DNA from: Streptomyces sp. Isolate_45
GTDB taxonomy: Bacteria; Actinomycetota; Actinomycetes; Streptomycetales; Streptomycetaceae
Length of the DNA: 42,183 nt
Direction: 5' to 3'
NCBI RefSeq assembly: GCF_024721315.2
Contig: NZ_JANFAK020000069.1
Location: 1-42,183 of the forward strand
In this document: positions 1 through 7,284 of the stretch, piece after piece
Layout of the letters: every line of letters starts with the position of its first letter
Position numbering within the stretch: position 1 is the first letter of the stretch
Position numbers and translations under genes: made by a program
Notes under the pieces: model-generated
The model's input: the letters and a program-made list of their open reading frames with translations, nothing else
Database searches by the model: none
Told to the model about the DNA's origin: nothing

Positions 1-214
1 CGTGACTCCGCGGCCGTGACGGGGAGGTCGCGCCGCCGGGCCCGCGCCCCCGGCCGTGTGCGCATCGCCGCCGCCGTACGTTCCACCCCGGGCTCCGGCG
101 GGACCGGCTGGTGCGGGTGCCCGGCCGGGGGACACGTCGACGCCCGGTCCCTCGGGGAGGGGCCGGGCGCCGGGAAGTTTGTGGGGGGAGGTGGGGGATC
201 GGTGTGGGGGAGGG

Positions 215-1501
215 TTACAGGCCGTTCACGCGGGCCATGCGGCCCACGCCGAGCGGTCCGAAATCGGTGGCGACGGCGCGTGCCCTGCGGCCGACCCGGG
301 AGTGCTGGCGCCGGACCTGGGCCATGAGGCGGCGGCTGCGCAGGGCCAGTTCCAGCTCGAAACGGGTACGGGGGTCGCGCAGTCCGGGCCCGAAGAGCTT
401 CTCCAGCTGGCGCATGCGGTAGCGGACCGTCTGGGGGTGCACGCTCAGGGCCTTGGCGGCCTCGGGTGCCCCGCCGCCCTCCAGCCAGGCGAGGAGGGTC
501 ACTTCGAGGCGCTCGCTCTGGCGGGGGGTCAGGCTGGCGAGCGGCCGCAACCAGCGGGCGGCCAGGGCGTGGGCCAGTGGCTCGTCCTGGAGGAGCAGCA
601 GGGTCGAGAGGTGGTCGTCGACGAAGACCGCCCGCGCTTCCAGGCCGGCGCGGGCAGGGGTGAGGGTGAGCAGCCGCAGGGCCCACCGCAGTGAGGAGGC
701 GGTGTCCCGTACGGCGACGGGGTGGCCGACGGCGGCGACCCGGCCGCGCAGTACGGCCTCCAGGGCGGTGCGCGCCTCGGGCTCGGGGCTGGGGACCAGC
801 AGGCAGGGCTGGGCGCCGGCCAGCCCTGGGAGCCCGTCGTCCAGAGCGGCGGCCAATTGCTGGACTTCCCCGATGGTGGTCATCGCGATGGCCCGGACCG
901 CCGGTGGGAGGGGCCAGTTGGCCGCCGCGGCCAGTTCGGCCAAAGCCAGGTCAGACATGGACATGTCACCCGTAAGGGCGGTGAACAGCTCGCGCCGGGC
1001 ACGTTCGGTGGCCGGGCCGGGCCCGCTGGTGGGGACGACGGTCAGCGGGGCGGACCGGCCGCGCCGATGTGACGTCACCTGGTCCTCCCGGTCGGAGCCC
1101 CGTCCGGGATCGTGACCCGCCCCGCCGTCGCAGCCGGAGCCGGAGTCGGAGTCGGAGCCGGGGCCGGAGCGGGAACCGGGGCGCAGCGGGCCGCGGTCGG
1201 CGCCGGCCGGCGCGCGCGCCGGCTCCTGGTCGATGCTCCCGTCCCCCTCCTTCTCCCCTTCCACCGGCCGGTCGTGGTGCGTTGCCGTGGACTCGCGGTA
1301 GCCGAGGGTGGTGAGCAGGCCCGCTTCCACCTGCCGTCTGACCACCTCCTCGCCGACGTCCTCCACCAGTTCGGCGAATCCGGGGACACCTTCCCGGAGT
1401 TCCTCCACTATTCCGGCGGCCAGCGCGGGTAGTTCCCTTCGTAGGACGCGGGTCCATTCGCCGCGGGGGCGGGACCAGATGCGGTTCAGAAGTTCGCACA
1501 T
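215..1501 (-). CDS. PucR/CdaR-type helix-turn-helix regulator with RsbRD-like N-terminus
   Basis: Cytoplasmic transcription regulator of 428 residues. The N-terminal ~70 residues (LLNRIW to LLTTLGYRES) look like the RsbRD N-terminal helical domain. A low-complexity Ser/Asp/Gly linker follows (about 100-135). The middle region resembles the degenerate GGDEF-like domain of the family. The C-terminus carries the PucR helix-turn-helix, recognisable by AKALSVHPQTVRYRMRQLEK near residues 360-380. The ATG is preceded by GAGGTAAC at good spacing, which fixes the start. It is divergent from the haem-b/NuoF pair beginning at 1965 across a 463-base gap, so those genes are plausible targets, although this is inferred only from position. 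The linker is encoded by imperfect GGAGTC/GGAGCC hexamers around 1132-1172 and may vary in length between strains. The ligand is unknown. Family assignment is firm; the target is a guess. Confidence 0.85.
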   Translation of the reverse strand: MCELLNRIWSRPRGEWTRVLRRELPALAAGIVEELREGVPGFAELVEDVGEEVVRRQVEAGLLTTLGYRESTATHHDRPVEGEKEGDGSIDQEPARAPAGADRGPLRPGSRSGPGSDSDSGSGCDGGAGHDPGRGSDREDQVTSHRRGRSAPLTVVPTSGPGPATERARRELFTALTGDMSMSDLALAELAAAANWPLPPAVRAIAMTTIGEVQQLAAALDDGLPGLAGAQPCLLVPSPEPEARTALEAVLRGRVAAVGHPVAVRDTASSLRWALRLLTLTPARAGLEARAVFVDDHLSTLLLLQDEPLAHALAARWLRPLASLTPRQSERLEVTLLAWLEGGGAPEAAKALSVHPQTVRYRMRQLEKLFGPGLRDPRTRFELELALRSRRLMAQVRRQHSRVGRRARAVATDFGPLGVGRMARVNGL

Positions 1502-1964
1502 TTGTTACCTCGTTCATGCCGGGGTACGGCCTGTCCCGTGGAGGGGTGACCAGCCTCGTGGAAGCTGCCTCCCTCCCCCCGTCGGCGCCAGTGCCGAGAG
1601 GGGAGTCCAGCACCTCTACTCCCTCCAGGAGCGTGCCATCCACTTGCAGTCCCGCGACTTTGCCTCGATTTTGCCGACGGGTAGGTGTGGCGGCCGACAA
1701 GACGTGAGCCAGGTCGGCACCGCACCGTTGGAAGGGAATCTTCCGGGGGTGTTCGAGCTGATGATGCCGTGGCCGCGAGAAGTTGTCACGATTAGATAAA
1801 TACTGTGGAGGGATTGCGAACCTCCACGATGCTTCTGCACTCCGGCCCCCGCTCCCGGCCGGCGAGGCATCCATCTCCCGCCCGCCGCGGAGCAGTTCCG
1901 ACGACTACCCCCGGGCGCCGAGTGCGAGGTGGAGTGCTCGGGCCCGGGCGTATGGGAGAACCCG
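1502..1964. promoter_or_regulatory. divergent intergenic region with AT-rich island and inverted repeat
   Basis: No convincing gene is present. The stretch separates the PucR-type gene (leftward) from the haem-b gene (rightward) and should hold both promoters. An unusually AT-rich island lies at 1783-1806 (TTGTCA at 1783-1788, then TTAGATAAATACTGT). It is followed at once by a perfect 7-base inverted repeat, GTGGAGG (1805-1811) and CCTCCAC (1821-1827), separated by nine bases. This is a plausible operator or leader hairpin for the haem-b gene. No transcription start can be assigned from sequence alone. Confidence 0.45.
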
Positions 1965-3545
1965 ATGCCCCTGTCCCAGACCCGTACGCCACGCTCTCAC
2001 CGGGCCCGACGCACCAGACGGCATGCCGGTGCGGCCCCCGCGGAGGCCGGTGGCCGAAGGGCCTTCCGGCGCCCGCCCCTGTTGTCCGCCGCCGGGGGCC
2101 CGCACCCCGCCGCCGTCTGCGCCGCGGCCTTCGCCGCCCTGCTCGCCCTGGGCGTCGCGGCCAGGGCGGGCGCGCTGACGCGCCTGTTCGACTTCCTCGA
2201 CTACGGCGCCGGCGTCCTCTCCCTCGTATCGCTCACCTCCGCCGTGCTGTGGGGACTCGCGGCCACGGACCGTACGTTGTTGACGTCCGGTCACCGGATC
2301 CTCGCGCAGGGCGCCCACCGCGGACTCGCCGTCTCCGGGCTCGGCTTCCTGGCCCTGCACGTCTGGGTCAAGATCGCCGAATCGCAGACCGAGGCCGGCG
2401 CCGCGTTCGTTCCGTTCACCGACCGGGAACAGCCCGTGCTCATCGGGCTGGGCACCCTCGCCGGTTACCTCTTCGTCTCCGTCGCGGTCTCCGGCGCCGT
2501 GCGCAGCGCCTTCGCCACCAAGGGCCGGTCCATGTGGTGGCGGGCCCTGCACATGGGCGCGTACCCGGCCTGGGGGGCCTCGCTGGTGCACGGCCTGAAG
2601 GCCGGACGCCCGGCCAGTGCGTGGGTGACCGTGGCCTACGGGCTGTGCCTGGCCGGCGTGGCGGGCGTCCTCTTCCTGCGGATGCGGGCGCGGTTGCGCG
2701 CCGCGCCGGCCCGCCCCGCCCCGCAGCCCTCCGCTCCGCAGTCCCCCGGGCAGGCGCCCCCGCGCAACCCGAAGCCCTTCGTGCGCCAGCCCGCCGAGCA
2801 GTCCGGGGAGCGGCTCACGGCCCGCCTCGCGAGGCAGTTGGACCGCCGCTCGGGATCCCCCGACGCCGAACGGGAAGCCGTGCGGACCGCGTTCGCCGAG
2901 GCCGCCACCACCCGGATCCCGACGTACGTCGAGGCCCCCGCCGGGCAGGCCACCTCCCCACAGCCCCCGTTCACCCCGCCGGTCCCCGCCCAACCGGCCT
3001 ACACCCCGACCGCTTTCCCGCAGCCGGCCCCCGCCGATCCCGCCTTCGCCCAGCCCGCCTTCGTCCAGAACGCCTTCGGACAGAACGTGTTCGGACAGAA
3101 CGCGTTCGGGCAGAACGTGTTCGGCCAGTCCGGTCCCGCGCAGCCCGACTTCGGTCAACCCGATTTCGGGCAGCCCGCCTTCGGCCAAACCGCCTTCGCG
3201 CAGCCGGGGTTCGTACCCCCGGGGTTCGTACCTTCCGGGTTCGTCCAACCCCCCGCCGCCGCGCCGGGCTTTCCGCCCTCGTTCGCCGGACAGCCCGTCG
3301 GTCGGGAGCAGTTCGCCGCGCCCCCCGTCATCCCGCTGCCGGGCATCCTCTCCCAGGGTGCGGACCCGCTCGCCGACACCCTGCTCATACCGACGGGGGC
3401 CGTCGGCCCCGTGGTGGCGGCGCGGGCCGCCCCGCCGACAGGGCCCGAACGGGCCCCCTACGCCATGATGTTCGTCCCCGGCGGCCCCACCGCCACGAAC
3501 GATCGTGCCGGCGCCCCGTTCGACGGCGGGCGGGGGCGCGCATGA
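1965..3545 (+). CDS. haem-b membrane protein with NOX/ferric-reductase histidine spacing and FGQ-repeat tail
   Basis: Predicted integral-membrane electron carrier of 526 residues. ATG 1965 is chosen over an upstream in-frame ATG because GGGAGAA precedes it at normal spacing. Several hydrophobic helices lie between residues ~45 and ~245. One helix has His118 and His132 (H-x13-H) and another has His196 and His209 (H-x12-H). These are the spacings that ligate two b haems in NADPH oxidases and ferric reductases. No C-terminal FAD/NADPH domain is present. Instead a Pro/Ala/Gln-rich, probably disordered tail of ~280 residues follows, with tandem pentads of the FGQN/FGQP type at about 360-425. The next gene, a NuoF-like flavoprotein, overlaps by four bases and probably supplies electrons from the cytosol. 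The alternative is a generic cytochrome b561-like protein. Haem binding is inferred from the histidine pattern. Confidence 0.8.
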   Translation: MPLSQTRTPRSHRARRTRRHAGAAPAEAGGRRAFRRPPLLSAAGGPHPAAVCAAAFAALLALGVAARAGALTRLFDFLDYGAGVLSLVSLTSAVLWGLAATDRTLLTSGHRILAQGAHRGLAVSGLGFLALHVWVKIAESQTEAGAAFVPFTDREQPVLIGLGTLAGYLFVSVAVSGAVRSAFATKGRSMWWRALHMGAYPAWGASLVHGLKAGRPASAWVTVAYGLCLAGVAGVLFLRMRARLRAAPARPAPQPSAPQSPGQAPPRNPKPFVRQPAEQSGERLTARLARQLDRRSGSPDAEREAVRTAFAEAATTRIPTYVEAPAGQATSPQPPFTPPVPAQPAYTPTAFPQPAPADPAFAQPAFVQNAFGQNVFGQNAFGQNVFGQSGPAQPDFGQPDFGQPAFGQTAFAQPGFVPPGFVPSGFVQPPAAAPGFPPSFAGQPVGREQFAAPPVIPLPGILSQGADPLADTLLIPTGAVGPVVAARAAPPTGPERAPYAMMFVPGGPTATNDRAGAPFDGGRGRA

Positions 3546-4990
3546 CCGGCGTCACGCGGCCGGCCCTCGGCTGCGTCGGACAGCCCCGCCTGCTGGCCGG
3601 ACTCGACACCGCGACGCGCCTCGACCGCGAGGCCCACCTGAGCGTCCACGGCCCGCTGCCCCCGTACCGCTCCGACGAGCTCACGCGACTGGCCGAGCGC
3701 ATCGACCTGCGGGGTCGCGGCGGAGCGGGCTTCCCCTTCGCCCGCAAGCTCCGGGCCGTCACCCGGACCGCGGCCGCCCGCGAGGGCCGTACCGCCGTCG
3801 TCGTCAACGGCAGCGAGGGGGAACCGAGTTGCCTGAAGGACACCGCCCTGCTGCTGCACGTACCCCACCTGGTGCTCGACGGGGCGCTGCTGGCCGCCGC
3901 CGCACTCGGAGCGGAGGACGTCGTCGTCGGTGTCACCCGGGACGACGTCGAACAGTCGCTGCGCGCCGCCATCGCCGAACGCGGCCCGGTCGGCAGCCGG
4001 GTCCGCGTCGCCCGCCTCCCCGAACGCTTCGTGACGGGCGAGGGGACCTCCCTCATCAACGGCATCGAAGGCGGCCCCGCCCTCCCGTCCGGGCGCAAGG
4101 TGCGCACCAGTGACCGGGGCCTCGGCGGCCTGCCCACGCTGCTCTCCAACACCGAGACCTACGCCCAGCTCGCCGTCGCCGCCCGACTCGGCGCCGACGC
4201 CTACTGCGAAGTCGGCATTCCCGCGGAACCGGGCACCATCATGCTCACCGTCGGCGGCGCCACCGCCGTCGAGGTGCCGACCGGTACCTCCCTCGCCTAC
4301 GTACTGGAACTGTGCGGATCGGATCCCGGCCAGGGAGTGCTCGTCGGCGGTTACCACGGCCGGTGGCTGACCCCGGCCGCGGCCCGTTCGGCGGCGCTGT
4401 CGCGCCAGTCCCTCGCCGCGTACGACGCGGTCCTCGGCGCCGGCGCGGTCCTCCCGCTGCCCGAGGACACCTGCCCGGCGGGCGAGGTCGCCCGGGTCAC
4501 CCGCTGGATGGCGGACGAATCCGCGGGACAGTGCGGACCTTGTGTCCGGGGGCTGCCCTCCCTCGCCGACGCCGTGGAGAAGATCGTGGGCGGCGGGGGG
4601 AGCGCCGCCCTGGAGGCGGTCGAGGCCCGCATGCGCGCCGTACGCGGCCGCGGCGCGTGCAGCCACCCCGACGGCACCTCCTCGTTCGTCGCGTCCGCGC
4701 TCGCCACCTTCCCCGAGGAACTGCGCGACCACGCACTCGGCAGCGGCTGCGGGCGCCGCGTCCTGGGGGCCCTGCCGCTCCCCGCCGACGAGAACCCCGA
4801 ACGCCTCGTCGTCGACTGGACGCTCTGCAAGGGACACGGACTGTGCGTGGACCTGCTGCCCGAGGTCGTACGGCTGGACGCCGACGGGTACCCGTCGCAG
4901 GCCGTCATGCCCGTACCCGGCCGGCTGCGCCCGAAGGCCCTGCGCGCCGTGCGGCGCTGCCCGGCGCTCGCCCTGCGCATCCAGGAATGA
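3542..4990 (+). CDS. NuoF-like NADH-binding flavoprotein fused to C-terminal ferredoxin
   Basis: Cytoplasmic oxidoreductase of 482 residues related to the NADH/FMN subunit of complex I and of soluble hydrogenases. Visible motifs are GRGGAGFP (about 58-65, NADH/FMN binding), NGSEGEPSCLKD (about 90-101) and ESAGQCGPC (326-334), where NuoF normally has ESCGxCxPC for its 4Fe-4S cluster. The first cysteine of that motif is alanine here. From ~422 onward there is a small ferredoxin-like domain with Cys429-x5-Cys435 and Cys473-Pro, the pattern of actinobacterial 3Fe-4S ferredoxins. The start ATG overlaps the stop of the haem-b gene (ATGA), so the two are translationally coupled and probably form one complex. 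No NuoE, NuoG or other complex I genes are nearby, so it is not part of a respiratory complex I operon. The electron donor is likely NADH, inferred from family. Confidence 0.85.
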   Translation: MTGVTRPALGCVGQPRLLAGLDTATRLDREAHLSVHGPLPPYRSDELTRLAERIDLRGRGGAGFPFARKLRAVTRTAAAREGRTAVVVNGSEGEPSCLKDTALLLHVPHLVLDGALLAAAALGAEDVVVGVTRDDVEQSLRAAIAERGPVGSRVRVARLPERFVTGEGTSLINGIEGGPALPSGRKVRTSDRGLGGLPTLLSNTETYAQLAVAARLGADAYCEVGIPAEPGTIMLTVGGATAVEVPTGTSLAYVLELCGSDPGQGVLVGGYHGRWLTPAAARSAALSRQSLAAYDAVLGAGAVLPLPEDTCPAGEVARVTRWMADESAGQCGPCVRGLPSLADAVEKIVGGGGSAALEAVEARMRAVRGRGACSHPDGTSSFVASALATFPEELRDHALGSGCGRRVLGALPLPADENPERLVVDWTLCKGHGLCVDLLPEVVRLDADGYPSQAVMPVPGRLRPKALRAVRRCPALALRIQE

Positions 4991-5007
4991 GCCCGCTGTG
5001 AGCGGGC
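4991..5007 (+). terminator. short hairpin directly after the NuoF-like gene
   Basis: GCCCGCT (4991-4997), three-base loop, AGCGGGC (5001-5007): a perfect 7-bp stem that begins right after the TGA stop. No T-run follows, which is usual for streptomycete terminators. It probably separates the membrane pair from the lipoprotein unit. Confidence 0.5.
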
Positions 5008-5046
5008 CCCGCGATATGGAGTTCAGCCGTTAGCGCGATCTGACAA

Positions 5047-5068
5047 ATTCGAGGCCATTCGAATTCGA
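5047..5068 (+). promoter_or_regulatory. triple ATTCGA repeat upstream of lipoprotein gene
   Basis: ATTCGA occurs at 5047, 5057 and 5063 in the only AT-richer part of the gap before the lipoprotein gene. A possible -10 (TATGAA, near 5085) lies downstream. The spacing suggests a regulator site or part of a promoter, but no consensus was recognised. Confidence 0.3.
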
Positions 5069-5135
5069 CGGACCCCGTAGGCCCTATGAATGACCGAGGA
5101 CGCAAAAGCGCCGGGCAGGAACCGAAGGAGTGATC

Positions 5136-6269
5136 GTGATCAGCAAGCGTCGTGCGATATCTGTCGGATCGGTAGCCGCGGTAATCATGTTCGCGGCGGG
5201 CTGCGGGGGCGGTACGAACGCCGCCGGAAATCTGAATTCCGTGCAGCCGGCCGGAGACGGAAAAGCCATCGGCAAGGGGAACGACTCGGCGTACGGCTCG
5301 GGCGGGTACGGATCGGACGCCGCGGCCGGGTCGGGTTCCGGGTACGGATCGGAGGCCGGGGGCTCCGCCGCCGAGAAGGCGGGCGCGGCGGGGAAGCTCG
5401 CGGTCCGGGCCATCGCCTCGGTGGGCAGCGTGGTCACCGACAGCGCCGGCGCCACCCTCTACCGCTTCGACAAGGACACGCCCGAGCCCCCCAAGTCCTC
5501 CTGCGACGGGGACTGCGCCACGGTGTGGCCGCCGGTCCCGGCGGACGACGCCACCGCGTCGGAAGGCATGGAGGCGAGCCTCCTCGGCGAGGTGACCCGC
5601 ACCGACGGCAGCCGCCAGCTGACCCTCGCCGGCTGGCCCGTCTACCGCTACGCCAAGGACACCAAGCCGGGCGAGGCGAAGGGCGAGGGCGTCGGCGGCA
5701 CCTGGCACGCGCTGGCGCCGGACGGCAAGAAGGCCATCGACGCCAAGGGCGGCGCGAAGGGCGACAAGGCCGGCGACAAGGCGGGCGACAAGGCGGACGA
5801 CAAGGCGGACGACAAGGCGGACGACGCCAAGGGAGGCGCGACCGGCGACGCGGCCAAGCCCGGGGCGGGCGGCCAGGGCGGAACGGGCGACGCGAAGCCC
5901 GGAGCCGCCGCCGAACTCGCCGTCGCGTCCAACGAAAAGCTCGGCAGGATTCTCGTCGACGGAAAGGGAAACACCCTCTACCGGTTCGACAAGGACAGTG
6001 CGTGGCCGATGAAACTCGGCTGCCTCGGAGCCTGCCTCGACACCTGGAAGCCCGCACCGGTCGTGGACAAGACGAAGGTGTCGGGAATTCCCCAGGAATG
6101 GATCGGATCGGTGAAGCGGCCCGACGGCAGCATGCAATTGACGATCGACTGCTGGCCCGTCTACACGTTCACCGGTGACACCGCTCCCGGTCAGACGAAC
6201 GGACACGGCAAGCAGAACCTCTGGTTCGCGGTCAACGACGCCGGCAAGAAGGTCGCGCCCGTCCAGTAG
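5136..6269 (+). CDS. lipoprotein with two YxFxxD secreted-repeat domains
   Basis: Exported lipoprotein of 377 residues. GTG 5136 is preferred over GTG 5130 because GAAGGAG at 5124-5130 is then correctly spaced. The signal peptide ends at a lipobox (FAAGC, Cys23). Two copies of the Lipoprotein_15-type secreted repeat follow, at about 90-210 and 255-375. Each has a TLYRFDKD element, a Cys-x3-Cys pair (SSCDGDCATVW and LGCLGACLDTW) and a GWPVYRYAKD or CWPVYTFTGD element. The copies are joined by an Ala/Lys/Asp-rich linker (KGDKAGDKADDK). The repeat family is widespread in actinobacteria and of unknown biochemical function. The setting beside a haem-b/NuoF pair and a molybdoprotein suggests a role as an extracytoplasmic redox partner or binding protein, but no cofactor motif is visible. 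Confidence 0.85.
   Translation: MISKRRAISVGSVAAVIMFAAGCGGGTNAAGNLNSVQPAGDGKAIGKGNDSAYGSGGYGSDAAAGSGSGYGSEAGGSAAEKAGAAGKLAVRAIASVGSVVTDSAGATLYRFDKDTPEPPKSSCDGDCATVWPPVPADDATASEGMEASLLGEVTRTDGSRQLTLAGWPVYRYAKDTKPGEAKGEGVGGTWHALAPDGKKAIDAKGGAKGDKAGDKAGDKADDKADDKADDAKGGATGDAAKPGAGGQGGTGDAKPGAAAELAVASNEKLGRILVDGKGNTLYRFDKDSAWPMKLGCLGACLDTWKPAPVVDKTKVSGIPQEWIGSVKRPDGSMQLTIDCWPVYTFTGDTAPGQTNGHGKQNLWFAVNDAGKKVAPVQ
5761..5820 (+). repeat. five 12-base tandem units inside lipoprotein linker
   Basis: Five consecutive units of the form GCGACAAGGCGG / ACGACAAGGCGG (5761, 5773, 5785, 5797, 5809), with a degenerate sixth after them, encode the GDKA/DDKA linker. Near-identity at DNA level makes length variation by slippage likely without a frame change. 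Confidence 0.85.
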
Positions 6270-6320
6270 TCCGTTTCGGAGGTGTCCACCCAGCCCGCTC
6301 CGGACCCCAGTGAGGCAGAC

Positions 6321-6956
6321 GTGTCCGACCCAGCCCGCATCACAGCCCGCCACCTCCTGCCGTGTGCCGTCGTCCTGCTCGCCTCCCTGCTGTGCGGCGG
6401 GTGCGCCGGCCAGCAGGAGAAGGCGGACCGGGGCGCCGCGGCCACCCGCCAGGACGTCCCCGGAAACCTCGGCCCGGTGTCCACGGCCCGCACCGCCACC
6501 GTCCAGGAGATCGCCGCGGTCCTCGGCTGCACGGCCGAGGTCACCGTCGACGCGGAGGAGCTCAAGGAGGCCGCGTGCGGGTCGGGGCAGGACTCCTACC
6601 GCATGACCACCTTCGCCGCCGACCAGGGCCAGCGCGCGTGGCTCGCGGAATCCGCGATGTACGGCGGCACCTACCTCGTGGGGAACCGCTGGGTCGTCAC
6701 CGCCGCCTCCGCCGAAGCCCTGGCACCCCTGCGCGAACGCCTCGGCGGAACCGTCGCGAACGGTGCCTCGCACGCCGCGTCCGGACCGGCGGAGGGCCAC
6801 CCCGGGGAGCACGACGCCAAGGCCCCCGCTGCCGGGGACCAGGGCGCCGAGGCCCCCGCTGCCGAGGGCCACGACACCGGAGGTCACGGCGGGGAGGGTC
6901 ACGCCGCCGGAGGCCAGGGCTCCGGCTCCGCCCCGGCGGGCCCCGCCGGGCCCTGA
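6321..6956 (+). CDS. putative lipoprotein with His/Gly-rich tail
   Basis: Small exported protein of 211 residues, family not recognised. GTG 6321 is chosen because TGAGG lies six bases upstream; an in-frame GTG at 6282 has its purine-rich stretch too close. A hydrophobic signal (residues 11-27) ends in LCGGC, giving lipidated Cys28. A compact domain follows (about 35-150) with a repeated pattern of hydrophobic strands and two cysteines (around 74 and 92). The last ~60 residues are low complexity with many Gly, Ala, Glu and His (GGHGGEGHAAGG), which could bind metal. It starts 51 bases after the YxFxxD lipoprotein gene and is very probably cotranscribed with it. Function is unknown; a role in the same extracytoplasmic redox process is inferred from position. 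Confidence 0.75.
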   Translation: MSDPARITARHLLPCAVVLLASLLCGGCAGQQEKADRGAAATRQDVPGNLGPVSTARTATVQEIAAVLGCTAEVTVDAEELKEAACGSGQDSYRMTTFAADQGQRAWLAESAMYGGTYLVGNRWVVTAASAEALAPLRERLGGTVANGASHAASGPAEGHPGEHDAKAPAAGDQGAEAPAAEGHDTGGHGGEGHAAGGQGSGSAPAGPAGP

Positions 6957-7284
6957 GCCCGGTCGGCCCGCGGGGCGCACCCGTACCTCCCACCGGGGTC
7001 CTCCTACCGGGACCCCGGTGGGAGTCCTCGGTCCGTGCGGAGCGGTCCGCCGTCCCGGTGGGCGGAACCCCGGCCCCGCCCGGAGACCGGCCCGGTCGAG
7101 CGGTACGTCGCGCAATCAACGAGCGGAGCGGTCATGGATCTTGGGGCGTTCTCCGTCCGCCCAGCCGCCGCCCGGGCAGCTTCCTGATCATCGACCCGGA
7201 CGGCAGTCCGGTCCTGGTGGACCAGCACCGCTGAGCCCGCGTTCCACGCGTCAACGTCGGGTCGGATGTCACTCGGGTGGCTGA
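6957..7284. other. gene-free gap with strong hairpin
   Basis: No supported gene. The left part holds a strong terminator (6987-7024, listed separately). The right part ends in a frame reading LIIDPDGSPVLVDQHR (stop at 7234) that looks protein-like but has no credible start or ribosome site, so it is left unannotated. The promoter of the molybdoprotein gene should lie here, but I cannot place it. Confidence 0.5.
6987..7024 (+). terminator. strong intrinsic-type hairpin after lipoprotein gene
   Basis: CTCCCACCGGGGTC (6987-7000) pairs perfectly with GACCCCGGTGGGAG (7011-7024): a 14-bp stem with a 10-base loop, 30 bases after the lipoprotein stop. It is the obvious terminator of the 5136-6956 unit. 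Confidence 0.8.

Noticed and set aside
1805..3541. Long open frame continuous with the NuoF-like gene, making a 1061-residue protein
   Set aside because: Its first 579 codons translate to Arg/Pro-rich nonsense and overlie the haem-b gene in another frame; the true start is the ATG at 3542.
5090..6178. Arg/Gly-rich open frame over the lipoprotein gene
   Set aside because: Shadow frame; the lipoprotein frame has signal peptide, lipobox and two clear repeats.
7134..7234. Possible small gene ending LIIDPDGSPVLVDQHR
   Set aside because: No start codon with ribosome site in that frame and no usable length; the nearby ATG at 7134 is in a different frame.
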